DNA of 64,000 nt from Dictyophora rubrovolvata (lineage: Eukaryota; Basidiomycota; Agaricomycetes; Phallales; Phallaceae): positions 186,001-250,000 of the forward strand of contig CP114125.1 in assembly GCA_029959195.1 (NCBI GenBank), written 5' to 3'. The translations under genes were made by a program, and so were the position numbers. Each line of letters opens with the position of its first letter. The first letter of the stretch is position 1. Positions 44,916 to 55,615 of this stretch are shown here, in pieces. The notes beneath the pieces were generated by a model that saw nothing but the letters and a program-made list of their open reading frames with translations, had not been told where the DNA came from and searched no databases.

Positions 44916-46877
44916 TTAAGCAGTAAATCTGACCTGAGCTTCAGCATGAGAGAGAAGCCAAGCCCGAGAGCATGGACTGAAACCGGAATAGTTTTTACTA
45001 TCCAGAACTTTCCTCTGCCACGTATTTCCTACGTAATAAATGATGGGTTGAGGATTATACTGGATTCTAAAGATATCATCGCCATCAGTTCTCCTGTTAA
45101 TTATAGGTTCGCTTTTCGGGGCCAGCAGGTCACGCTCCTGCACAGACAATTTTGATAGTTCTGCGGCTTCGCACGGGTCGACAAAGACAGGTTGACGGGC
45201 ATCTGGAGATAGATAATGCGTTGCTTGGAAATCTGGCTTCCTCGTGCCAGGATGAATGACGATGGGTATTTCTTTACGATAGTCCTGGAAAAGTTTTGTA
45301 TCCTGGAGCCTTGAAATTTTCATGATCGGAATCCAAGGGTAATCTTCGCTGGCGAGTAAGGGGTCGTGATTTAAAACATATCGGAGGTTTAATGTGATCA
45401 CAATTTCAGCCTCGATTGACTGATAATACATGTCGAAGGAGGGGAAGGCCATTTCGTGTATAGGGACGGTGGTTGTGTTCCAGTCCGATTTTTCAGCTTC
45501 ATGCGGTGTGCAACAGTGGGGTCTTGGCGGATGAGGTTGTGGGCACGCATCGTTATTGGAAGTGGGTGAGAGCTGAGAACGACTGACGGGTGGCAGCGAC
45601 ATCTCGGCGGGAATATCCATGCCTGGGAACAGCATTTCCATACGACGATCCTTAGAGGTTGAATGTAGAGTGACTGAAGGAGAACTGATAGCGATGTTGT
45701 AGCTGACCTGATCAGCGTCGGGAATGCCTTGGGGTTCGCCGTGTATGTTGAACGTAAGATTCAGCGCTGAACCTGAGGCAGAGGATCAAAGAAAGCTTCA
45801 CCTCAACGAAAATGCTCTTACCTTGCTCCAGATGGCGACCGTAAGGAAAGGTTACATCAATGTCAAAAGAGATATTCAACGGGGTCCAAGGCTGAACTAG
45901 TCCAGTTCGACTTATCTCGGGGAAATTGGCCGTGAACGTAACAACTTCTGCTGTATTATGCCTCTCAGAATTTGAACCGACAGCATTGAACGATGACCGG
46001 CCAGCTGGAATCTCAATGATTGTTCCATTGACGAATTTGATTTCGACGGTGTAGAGGTAAATATGCTCATATCTTCTTTTGAATTCGAGTTGCTTGGTGG
46101 TTCCACGTTAGGCCTCGACAAAGATTTGAAGAGAGAAAATCCTTACCTCGAAAAGGAAGAATGGCGGTGTAGTGTCAGTAGATTCAGACGGAGGGTAATT
46201 CGTGGTCGGGACGAGGAGGGCAAAGTCGTGTATGGATTGTATTTCAGGTTGTAAAATAGGGCCTAGGAAAGGAATGCATGAATTAGTTTAAATACCAGGC
46301 CTGACAAAAAACTGGTATTGCCAGAAATTACCGTCGGATAGTTTATAGCTAGTTTTGAAAGCTACGCGCTCTTCTTCAGCTAAAACCCACATGGTAGAAT
46401 ACATCTTTTTAGCGTATCCGTCCCGTAAACGGGTTTCAAGACTTTCACAAACTGGTCCAAAGAGTCTTCTTTTTGCGCTGTTCCATTCGACTTTCCGTTC
46501 GAATGTCGAAAGATTGTTACCCAGAATATCGAAAGATTGCGGCCCTTCAGCTGATTCGACACCGGGTTTTCTGAAGGAAAAAAAATGAAATTTGAATGAA
46601 ATGGACACTGGCGGAATTGAAGAGAGTGTAAATACGCAATCTTAGCCCAAACCCGTTCTTTGAAACGCAAAATTACTGAGTACTCCAAAATGGGGTTACA
46701 GGATCCTTTGGTCTTTACTCTGACTTGTCCGGGAATGATTTCTCCTGGATCTAAATCGGGTGCACGCACCCATGCCTGAATAGCGCAGGCGTCTGGACTT
46801 GAGATGACAACGGAAGCATTAGCTGTTGAGAGAAGGGCGAACAGGGAGCACAACCAAAGACTTGAAGGACACCTCAT
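44916..46877 (-). CDS. Signal-peptide protein of unknown function, arrestin-like beginning
   Basis: ATG 46877 opens MRCPSSLWLCSLFALLSTANA, a clear signal peptide, then IQAWVRAPDLDPGEIIPGQV and YSVILRFKERVWAKI, a beta-rich stretch loosely like an arrestin-N fold. Further minus-strand exons give PQSFDILGNNLSTFERK, EEERVAFKTSYKLSDG and FALLVPTTNYPPSESTD. The large last part begins YTVEIKFVNGTIIEIPAGRS and continues through AEIVITLNLRYVLNHDP to the stop at 44916. Short GT-AG introns separate at least five exons. Several N-x-S/T sites (for example SFNAVG aside, NLTFN and NYSGF) support passage through the secretory pathway. No catalytic motif seen. Domain assignment is tentative; the gene appears intact. 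Confidence 0.65.
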
Positions 46878-47410
46878 TGTTGGTATCTGGTGGGAGTCTA
46901 CAGGGAACCTGTAGGTAGTTTGGCCAATGGCGCCCTAGCCACTGCCTCAGTTGAGTTTGAAAGCAAGTTCAAGTGAGCGCGAGATGGACAGATGCGATAT
47001 GAGATTGAAATTGATTATGGCACGAGATGAGCCGTGTTTGTCCGTGTTTGCATGGGGATGTCGACGACCATAAGCTTTTGGGTCAAGTTTAGCAGCGGAG
47101 TGATGAAGAGCGTGAGCCGGTAGGGGAAAAGGGTGCCCGTGCAAAAAGGAACAAAGAGGGAGAGAGAATTGTGTATGCCGTAGTATACGCGTATAGGAGC
47201 AGTGAAAAATAATAGAGCCAAAAGTATTTTTCTGAGATGGGGCTTCCGAGTCTCCCACAAGGGAAGATTGCGAAGCGGGAATGCCGTTTATGTTGTTAGC
47301 CTATGATTCTATTTCGAAGGGTAAATCTTTGAAGTTTGTCATTTGAGAAATCACCCTCACAGTCCCGCTACCTAATCTTTTCACGTTGACCTTACCGGAC
47401 TTAGTTTTAC
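46878..47410. other. Promoter region of the signal-peptide gene and intergenic DNA
   Basis: A CCAAT box lies at 46922-46926 (TTGGCCAATGG). No gene recognised. Confidence 0.4.
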
Positions 47411-47821
47411 ATGTCTGTAAGTAATCAAACCTGCTTCAGACGATCTGATGATTCTGATCACGGTGCCATCTCAATTGAATTAGACACGCAGCTTCGTTCT
47501 TGCCTCAGAGTTGTTTGGGTATTTTGTACGCTTGCAAAGGAAGAGCAATTGGTACGAATCTTATGCAGTTCAGACCAGACAGCGGAAGGATTCGAAAAAC
47601 GAAAAAAATGGCGGGTTGACGTTGGGTTGACGGAACGTCAATTGGAGCCAGTCACATTGTCGTCACGCAATAAGCGCCCTTTCTATTTATATCCCGAGGA
47701 GCCGCTGCCCCATTACACTCAAATTACACTATTTACGCTACAACGAAAATTGAATGGAATGAGTCCGAATGGCAAGGCTCTCCGGCTCGGTCTCACGATT
47801 TACGTCATGAAAAAACTGTGA
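47411..47821 (+). CDS. Hypothetical 136-residue open frame
   Basis: An uninterrupted frame from ATG 47411 to TGA 47821 contains LRSCLRVVWVFCTLAKEEQL and RPFYLYPEEPLPHYTQ. Nothing in it matches a known family, and it has no signal peptide or membrane span. Length and amino-acid balance make it plausible, but it may be fortuitous. Confidence 0.3.
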   Translation: MSVSNQTCFRRSDDSDHGAISIELDTQLRSCLRVVWVFCTLAKEEQLVRILCSSDQTAEGFEKRKKWRVDVGLTERQLEPVTLSSRNKRPFYLYPEEPLPHYTQITLFTLQRKLNGMSPNGKALRLGLTIYVMKKL

Positions 47822-49180
47822 GGCTATGATGTGATAATTTTACATTCAATAATTGGTTAGCACTGGGTGGGAGGAAAGTTCAAAATACGCCATGATCGAC
47901 AGCCTGAACATAAGTGTATAACAAGATATCATGCCCAAGGTTCTACAATACAACCATCAACTAAATTATCAAACAATATTGACAACCATGCATTGTTTGT
48001 AAAGGCTATAGATTCCAGATTACCATTTTGCTTCCTAGCCAACTCCAAATCCACCAATCTCCAACTGTGTGCATAATGGATGGAGTGGGCATACAACTCC
48101 CGAAGTGTCATCTTCACGTGCCGATAAAATGTTAGCATGTCTTATGTCGAGCAATTCTATACCAAAATGCGCCAAATCATCGTAAAGCTCATACACGTCT
48201 TTTCTACCAACCAAAACATAGGAATTGGCATGTATAGTCAAGGCCAGATGATTTACCTGATAGAATCCATGGACTGTCCTATCGGCATGTGAGACCCAAG
48301 CCGTTCTAACAGGAGTATTGAGAGAAGCCGTCCTTGGCCCGGGACATCCTTCTCATAATCTTTGCGCTCTTCCTCATGGTGTGACATTTTGGTATTATCT
48401 TCTCGATCTTTATATTTGTCCCATATCAATGGACGAGAATCATCACTCAACCGCGCCTGAAATAAACCGTAGCACCGGGGGACTACGGCGCCTTGCAATT
48501 GTTCAAGTTCTTCATAGAACCATGCTTCTTGTGCCATATTCACCGACCTCCCAGGGCGAGACACCTTGACTGCTAGCGGCGGCAATTCGGTATTAATCGG
48601 ACTGAGTACATTCACAGCATAGACTGAGCCAACTCTTCCCCACCCAAGTTTTTCTCCCAAAGAGACTTCGAGGTGAAGATCGCCGGGTGGCGGGAGGGTA
48701 GAATTTGGGCGAACAGGAAGGAGACCACCCGGTCGTATGAATTCTTCATCTTCAAATAAAAATTGCTTTCCAGGCTTGACAACTCCTCTGTGAAATGTTT
48801 GATTGAATACTGTGTCATTATTAGAAAGGAGATCTCGGACAGTAACACAAGAAAATGCGTTCAGAGGCTGCGATCGCTCAGGAAATCAAACATTGTTCAA
48901 CATAACACTCACTGTGAAAGTCTTCATTGTTAAATCGTTCGTGTCTTCGCAGCTGTAGTGTTGCGACGCTAAGGTCCTATGTCACATATTGTCACAACCT
49001 GTGAGTAAGGTTTTCGAGTTCGTCCGGGGATGTGAAGGTCGCCCGAATGTGTTTTTTTTATTCTCTTTTTTTTTCCTTTTTGACTTACTATTGTCTTCCA
49101 AATTTATACTTACAATAGCTCATTTGGATATATAGCTGAGGCCTCATTCATCAGATTCCGCAACCGCCTTGAAATTCTCT
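47822..49180 (-). repeat. Segmental duplication, copy A
   Basis: Copy A corresponds to 50870-52255 (copy B). Shared sequence includes gene flanks: ATATCATGCCCAAGGTTCTA near the 3' end and CAGATTCCGC near the 5' end. Both copies are in the same orientation, about 3.07 kb apart. Confidence 0.8.
47929..48927 (-). pseudogene. Small kinase-like gene, copy A, frameshifted
   Basis: From ATG 48927 (MKTFT) a 15-nt first exon joins PLNAFSCVTVRDLLSNNDTV and HRGVVKPGK, then the kinase N-lobe GEKLGWGRVGSVYAV (glycine loop), LPPLAVKVSRPG (lysine), AQEAWFYEELEQLQGAVVPR and LSILLLERLGSHMP (hinge). After an intron, RKDVYELYDDLAHFGIEL and LDIRHANILSA form the catalytic loop. One extra base near 48075, absent from copy B, shifts the frame after VVCPLH, so the DFG-equivalent VDLELARK and the tail ending EPWA at 47929 are out of frame. 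The rest of the gene and its introns are preserved, so inactivation is recent. Confidence 0.78.
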
Positions 49181-49512
49181 TCCAAGTTCAAGTTTTCGTT
49201 ACTTTGATTTGGCTTCCACATCATGAACGCTCCTCCTCCTCCTCCTCCTTGTGCATGATTATACCTTCCTGATCGCCTGTTTTCCGAGCTACATCATGCA
49301 TACCATGCTGGTACCGATCTACCCAGGGGGTCTCCCCTGCTGCGTTTCCCATTCCCTTTCGACGGACCAGATGGGATGCTGAACGCAAATTCTCAGGTCA
49401 AATTGCATGGTCTGACGAAGGCCGCTTTTTCCACAGGAACAGCACAAACAGCCACAGCCACCCAGATTGAAGAGCTGCAGCGGTCCCCAGATGCCTTAGA
49501 GGGCCAGTGCAG
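49181..49512. other. Region between divergent kinase-like and nuclease-like genes
   Basis: Contains a (CTC)6-type run at 49231-49250. A coding-looking plus-strand stretch (PRGSPLLRFPFPFDGPDG) around 49320-49380 may be an upstream exon of the nuclease-like gene. Confidence 0.4.
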
Positions 49513-50499
49513 ATGTCTTCGACATTCTTGAATAATCTAATTAACTATGCCGATCACAGGCAGCAGCGTGCACTGAGATGGATCGGTGCTAATAATTACG
49601 CTCAACCCGATACACCTACCACACCTGCTATCAATTACCCAATTACACTATTCGCGCCCCGACTGCCCAGGAGCAGGCCATAGGAATCAAAGCGATTGCC
49701 TCTTGGTATCTAGCATACGTCAATAGGGAGCCATTAATTCCAGAAATGAACACCGAACCCTCAGTTCAAGGGGAAGTTCTCTACGGAATTATTGAGCCCA
49801 TGAATGCTCTATTGAAGGTGAATTTCATCGCCACAGAAGTACTACTGGCACTTAGCATCTTCCAGACTCGGTATCCGCTACTAAGCGTTAATAACAATTT
49901 GTCTGTGAACGACAGATACCCTCGGTGGTCCCGGTCTTGTTCAGCTTTGCACAATACCCCAGGAAGCAATAATAATGCTGGGTATCCGGATTTTATCCTC
50001 CTCCGGTCAGCTGCTCCCGGTGATAATGCGGCGGTGGCGGAAGTAAAGACTTGGTGGGCCTACCCGACTGCTGTTTTTGATGAGATTTTCAGGCGGAACT
50101 TGAATCGAGATGGGAGGTTTAATCCTCACTATACCCACCCCTCAGGTAAACTTTTGAAACAGGTAAATGTAATTCTCCCCGTTCTCTTCTTATTCCCGCT
50201 CCACCCCCCAAAGTTATGCGACTCAACATTATCCATAGTTATGGGGACAATTGCATTATTTTAATTGCCAACTTGGCTTCTGCACTAACGGCCGAGCTAT
50301 ACTATTTTTCGTGCGCGCTGGTGTAAATGGCACTTTAGTCGTATCAGAGAAAATGGATTGGGACGATCCCCGCGCTGGCTTGAGTTTTTCAGCAGTGGAC
50401 TTACAGCACCTTGATGGACTACTGCGTAATGGGCTAAAATTCCCGTTCATCGACTCGTATCTATGTCCAAAAGAAGGCAGAAGGTCGAGTTGGACGTAG
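49513..50499 (+). CDS. PD-(D/E)XK nuclease-like protein of mushroom type
   Basis: The well-supported part (49746-50499) reads VQGEVLYGIIEPMNALLKVN, then RYPRWSRSCSALHNTPG, AGYPDFILLRSAAPGDNAAV and AEVKTWWAYP. A GT-AG intron (about 50163-50237) leads to LWGQLHYFNCQLGFCTNGRA and SEKMDWDDPRAGL, ending at 50499. The spacing of YPDF and EVK, with a following QLWGQL helix, fits the PD-(D/E)XK nuclease core. Proteins of this layout are frequent in Agaricomycetes, some linked to fungal-type kinases. Upstream in the same frame IKAIASWYLAYVNREPLIPE continues the protein. The region from ATG 49513 (MSSTFLNNLINYADHR) is in another frame that breaks near 49650, so the N-terminus is uncertain or disrupted. 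No nuclease activity is proven. Confidence 0.6.
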
Positions 50500-50869
50500 T
50501 TGTTGAACGTTGAAGGTCGAGGAATGATTCACTGGCACACCTCATCTAAAGTAATGGTAACTATACCTTGAAAATCTTGAAATATTTTTCCATTCATAAA
50601 TGTCTCTTCTTGTAAAGAAATTGTTACTCTGATGTGTTAGATAATTCGAGTTACGCCACCGAATCTTCTTACACAGCTCCACGAAGAAAAGGCAATGAGA
50701 TGTTTTGATATTATCCTCAAAGGATGCTTTGGATTTGTATAGCATACTTTATACTTAAACTAAATGAAGCTACGACACTCTTAAAAGGTCTTTATAAACT
50801 CGTGTATTCTCTGGCCGCGGTATTACCGTATTAGTGAGTCAAGACTCAACCTCGCGTTTCGCGATTTAC
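50500..50869. other. Intergenic, nothing recognised
   Basis: AT-rich spacer before copy B of the duplication. Confidence 0.4.
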
Positions 50870-52255
50870 ATGAGTAAACCATAAGGATATAATGTGAATA
50901 ATCAACTTTACATTAAGTATAATGCTTGACTAATACTGGGTTAGAGGTAAGATCAAAAGATACCCAGACTGACGCTGAACATAAGCGTATAATATGATAT
51001 CATGCCCAAGGTTCTACAATACAACCATCAACTAAGTTATCAAACAATATTGACAACCATGAACCGTTACAAAGGTGTATGAAATGCAGATCACCATTTT
51101 GCTTTCTAGCCAACTCCAGATCCACCAATCTCCAACTGTGCACATAATGATGAAGTGGGCATACAACTCCTGAAGTGTCATCTTCACGTGCCGATAAAAT
51201 GTTAGCATGTCTTATATCGAGCAATTCTATACCAAAATGCGCCAAATCATCGTAAAGCTCGTACACGTCTTTTCTACCAACCAAAGTATATTAGGAATTA
51301 GCATGTATAGCCACTGAAACCGGATGATTCACCTGATGGCATCCATGGGCTGTCCTACCGGCATGTGAGACCCGAGTCGTTCTAACAAGAGTATTGAGAG
51401 AAGCCGTCCTTGACCCGGGACATCTTTCTCATAATCTTTGCGCTCTTCCTCGTGGCCTGATAACTTGGTATCGTTTTCTTGATCTTCATATTTGTCCCAT
51501 GTCAATGGACGAGAATCATCACTCAACCGCGCCTGAAATAAACCGTAGCACCGGGGGACTACGGCGCCTTGCAATTGTTCAAGTTCTTCATAGAACCATG
51601 CTTCTTGTGCCATATTCACCGACCTCCCAGGGCGAGACACCTTGACTGCTAGCGGCGGCAATTCGGTATTAATCGGACTGAGTACATTCACAGCATAGAC
51701 TGAGCCGACTCTTCCCCATCCGAGTTTTTCTCCTAATGAGACTTTGAGGTGAAGATCGCCGGGTGGCGGGAGCATGGACTTTGGGCGAACAGGAGGGAAA
51801 CCATCCGGTCGTACAAGATGTTTATGTTTAAAGAAAACTGGCTTTCCAGGCTTGACAACTCCTCTGTGAAATGTTTGATTGAAAACTGCGTCGTTATTAG
51901 AAGCGAGATCTCGGACAGTAACACAGGAAAAGGCGTTCAGAGGCTGTTATCGCTCAAGAAATTAAATATTGTCTTAACCCAATACTCACTGAGAAAGTCT
52001 TCATTGTTGAACGTTGAACCGTTCGGGGGTGTCTGCGCAGCTGGAGTGTCAATATGGCAGCAGTTGAGAACACGTATTGTCACATATTGTCACGACATTT
52101 TTCAGGTTCGTCCGGGGACGTGAAGTTTACCCGAACGTATTTTCTTTACTGCTCTTTTCATCTCTTTTCAAAGTTGTTGTCTTCCAATCGTTATAAAAGC
52201 TTATTCTAATATATATCGGAAGCTTCATCCAACAGATTCCGCTGATCGTCTGGTT
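50870..52255 (-). repeat. Segmental duplication, copy B
   Basis: Partner of 47822-49180, same orientation. Coding exons are closely similar and long exact runs exist around the hinge exon; flanks are more diverged. Confidence 0.8.
51000..52004 (-). CDS. Small kinase-like protein, copy B, intact
   Basis: ATG 52004 (MKTFS, a 15-nt coding first exon) is spliced to PLNAFSCVTVRDLASNNDAV, HRGVVKPGKPVFF and the kinase fold: GEKLGWGRVGSVYAV glycine loop, LAVKVSRPGRSVN with the ATP-binding Lys, EAWFYEELEQLQ helix C, and LLSILLLERLGSHMPVGQP hinge. A GT-AG intron with AG at about 51273 leads to RKDVYELYDDLAHFGIEL, LDIRHANILSA and SWRLVDLELARKQNG, ending EPWA at 51000. The catalytic Asp and Asn are present, but His of HRD is replaced by Leu and DFG by VDLE, so activity may be weak or altered. 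Total about 290 residues, shorter than ordinary kinases because the C-lobe is cut down. Substrate unknown. Confidence 0.75.
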
Positions 52256-53253
52256 GTATCAGAGGCGTTTTCGATCTCTAATTCTCTACGACGATATCTT
52301 CGACTACCTTCATCACTAATAAAGCCTGTGGATAATCTTACGTCATTTAATCCCTCTATCATGCCTGCACTTCTCAAGTCCCTTTGGAACATGACTGCTC
52401 TAGAGAAGTTTGGTTTGAGTTGGGGCTTCGGGAGCGGGCGCCAAGGCTTGTCTAATGTGGTTCACATCTCCCGTGTGCTGGTCCACCGCCTGTCGTTGTC
52501 CTTTAATTTTCCATCGCGGGAACCGGAAGGGGCTCCGATGCCTCGCATTGCAGGGTTCACTCAGTTTTCTCCTGCCACCATTTTCAGAGGAAGCCCAGCC
52601 AACTTTTTTCAGAGATACGCAAATCGAATGCTTGCTAGTGGATGCTAACTTTTCACCACGCTCTCTTCCCGATTCCTCTCTACCGACGTTGCGTTCTCTT
52701 CCATGGCACACCTATCCTGTGAAATCCAGTTTATCCTTCTTCCTTTTCCGGTCCACGCTATCCCGCTTTGTTCACTGCGGCTAGCTTCGGCAATTCCGAA
52801 TTCAGGACCAAATTCAAGGTCAAATTCAGCCCGAATTCACGTTAGAATTCACTAACGTGAACCCCCCTAATTGATGTACGTATCAAAGACAAAAAATCAC
52901 ACCACATAATATGCAAATCAGACTCACCGAGCAGGATTAGCGATCTTCCGTTGGAGAACTGAACTATGAATTCATAAGTGACGTGCTCGAGGATAGAGTC
53001 ATCGCCAAATTAGGCTCTGCAGTAAACTTGTGCCATTGATCTGGGAAGCGAACAACTTGGTCTTTCTTTGAATTGACTTCAAAGCACCTCAAGGCCAGTT
53101 CCGCTTTTACGGAAGAAAGACCTAGTAGGATAACACATATCCATTTCGACATTCAAATCTGTTCCTCAATTTCAGTGATTGGATTAGGCAAGCACTGAAG
53201 AAGAAATCTTATCGAAGCCTGAAGAATAAATGCTTTAAATCCTCGGTGTTATC
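52256..53253. other. Mostly non-coding; possible small secreted exon
   Basis: On the minus strand ATG 53152 gives MSKWICVILLGLSSVKAELA, a signal-peptide-like start, ending at 52964. A neighbouring frame (ILEHVTYEFIVQFSNGRSLI) with a donor at about 52929 suggests an exon of a damaged or unresolved secreted-protein gene. Around 52796-52850 the motif AATTC recurs at short spacing, ending in a TTCACGTTAG hairpin. Confidence 0.35.
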
Positions 53254-53341
53254 ATGAGCGTTCGATATCGATGGGATGTGGTGAAATGCCCGAAAAGGTT
53301 CGTTGACCGACTTGGCGTCGGATTTGCCGGGGGCCTCGGAG
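53254..53341 (+). pseudogene. Possible Tim17-family first-exon fragment
   Basis: ATG 53254 reads CPKRFVDRLGVGFAGGLGG up to a GTCAGT donor. This recalls the first transmembrane start of Tim17/22/23 proteins (CPxRIxDDxGxAFxMGxxGG). No further exons were found, so this is at most an isolated relic. Confidence 0.25.
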
Positions 53342-55615
53342 GTCAGTACAATATAAATCTATCGTTACTAATTAGTCGAAGGTTATCCAGACCTTGACAA
53401 CTTAAATGAAGTCGAAAATTTAGCAGGTACCTACAACTGTATATAGTTTTATTTATGTGCTGACCTGGGTATTACACCAAGCCTGAGGTACACCGTATCT
53501 ATGAAAAAGCGGCGAAGGAAGAGGTTTAATCAGAGAGATGAGAATTTAAGATGACATGATGTATGATCCGACAGGTACTGCTAATTAATGAGCCGTGATG
53601 CTATTAAACTCGGAGAATACTGTTTTGGGCGACGTCGTACATCTGGCCTGGTATGTATGTACATGCTCCGGGAGTCCGTCAAAACGCAGGGCCTGCTCGT
53701 CCAAAGCTGAAACGGATTGTTCCAAAGTAGAGCGTATCTGATGGGCATACCTATCAACGTCCGCCGCCGTCCTCCATGGGTAACTTCGAACGTAGACTTC
53801 TTTCGGTTGAGATAACACTAGGGACTACTAGGGACTGGCGCCATTCGTAATGGAGAAGAAGAACTTCTTTGATACAAAGTGGCACGCATGCGGCATGAAT
53901 GAATAGTCGAGCTGGATTGTGAAAACTGAGCTATGGGCTGCGTCGGGAGAATGTGCCCGTGGTACCATCTGCGTCCTGGTACGGTGGACTTAGTAAGTGA
54001 TGCGAATCTGGTCGCTCTAACCCTTTCGGACGGGAAATCATTAAGCGAGATTGTGATGTCGCCAATTTTTAACCTAAGAACCAGGATTTCTCAGGGTTTT
54101 AAAATTTTACTATACATACTACATAATAGAAGAACAAGCCGTGCTCCAGGCTGCCCAGTGAGGATATGTGGATTTTGACAATGAGCCGCTAGTGAAGCTA
54201 CTGTCATCTCCGTGATCCTGTTTGAAAATAAAAGAAGATGCTTCATTGTCTCTGAGGCTGAAGACAATGGCAAATGCCTGTTGCTGTTGCTGTGGCTACC
54301 GAGTCAAACAAAAAAAAATTAGAGACGCCTTGGAGCCCAAGCGCCATTGCAATCCATCTATAATCTCGCCCTCCTGTCCACGCAGGGGGACTGGTACTTA
54401 AATCAGTCGTATTAGGCAAAAAACGAAGTCGAAGTTTAGTACCATGAATTCAAAAACTTGGCTATAACGTCAACGTCAGGTTTTTTTGAATGTGACTGAA
54501 TTGAGAAGTAACGCTGACACGGGCGTCTACTGAGGCACCTTTCACGTTTATCACCCGACGCAAGGAAGCCAAAGGGGCTGTCATAACCGAAGAATCGCTG
54601 TCAACTATTTTTGCACAAAAATTCACACACCACAAGTCAAATAACAAATTCGATTATTTTTCTCGCGATATTATTTCAGCAATCTATCCTTCAAATGGGA
54701 ATGTTAGCCTATATTGACGTATATGGACTAACACCCGAACCGACAGACGACAATTGAAAGTCACGGATCCACTCCTTAGCGGAAGCCAGGAAAAAAAAAA
54801 CAGGAAAAATAAACTTTTCGTCTCTTTTTTCTTCTTTTTGATCATTGTCTGTTTATATATCACTGCAACGTGCACCTCAGCTCTCTTTTCTTCTTCCTCT
54901 CTTCTGCATCTCACCTCTGTATCGTCACGTCCTGCACCCCGAGGGGTTGATAATGAGTAACAATTCTATTGTACACGATGGTACGCTCAACTTTGTTCAC
55001 ATTAACATCTAGCTTGTATTCTGACATATATATTCCCGTAAATCCACGCACCACCACAATTTTCTTCAATCGTTGTTTCTATCGCCAACACCTCGTTCTT
55101 TTCATTAATCACCAAACCAACCTACAAACTCAACCTCATACACCCCACCTTCTACACTCATTCAACTGTTCAACTTACACAACAGACGCGTCAGACAGTC
55201 ACACGACATCCTCACAAGCATCTGACCCATCCACCGAGTTCGAAGAGATGCGATTCTTCCCTCAATGGATAGGGTGTCAGCGCACATCGACGGCGACAAT
55301 ATCATCCACATCAAGTTTTCGATGTCATTCGCCAATAACATATCCGGCGACGGAATGGGGTGTCCAAGCATTTGAGCAGGAAGTATCCGTTTGCTTCCTT
55401 CCTCCACCAGGCGTAGCTTACGAATTAGACGTAAGTTATCCAGATGCTTCAGAAGAAAAAAAAACGCCGTCTGCGCCTCTAGCACAGCCTATATCGTTAA
55501 TGAACTCATCTCTTTATCTTTTTTTTTCCAGACACCTCTCCGAACCCAAGCCTCAAGTGCGACCCTTCAACCTTCTGGAACCGTCACACCAACGCCTAAC
55601 AGCATCACCCGCAAA
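53342..55615. other. Intergenic or leader region
   Basis: A minus-strand frame at 53585-53818 (EVYVRSYPWRTAADVDRYAH) is uncharacterised. The plus-strand stretch 54979-55500 looks partly coding (FFPQWIGCQRTSTATISSTS) and may be an upstream exon or long leader of the next gene. Confidence 0.35.

Noticed and set aside
53585-53818. Minus-strand frame with a plausible helical sequence
   Set aside because: No family resemblance and no adjoining exons, so I did not list it as a gene.
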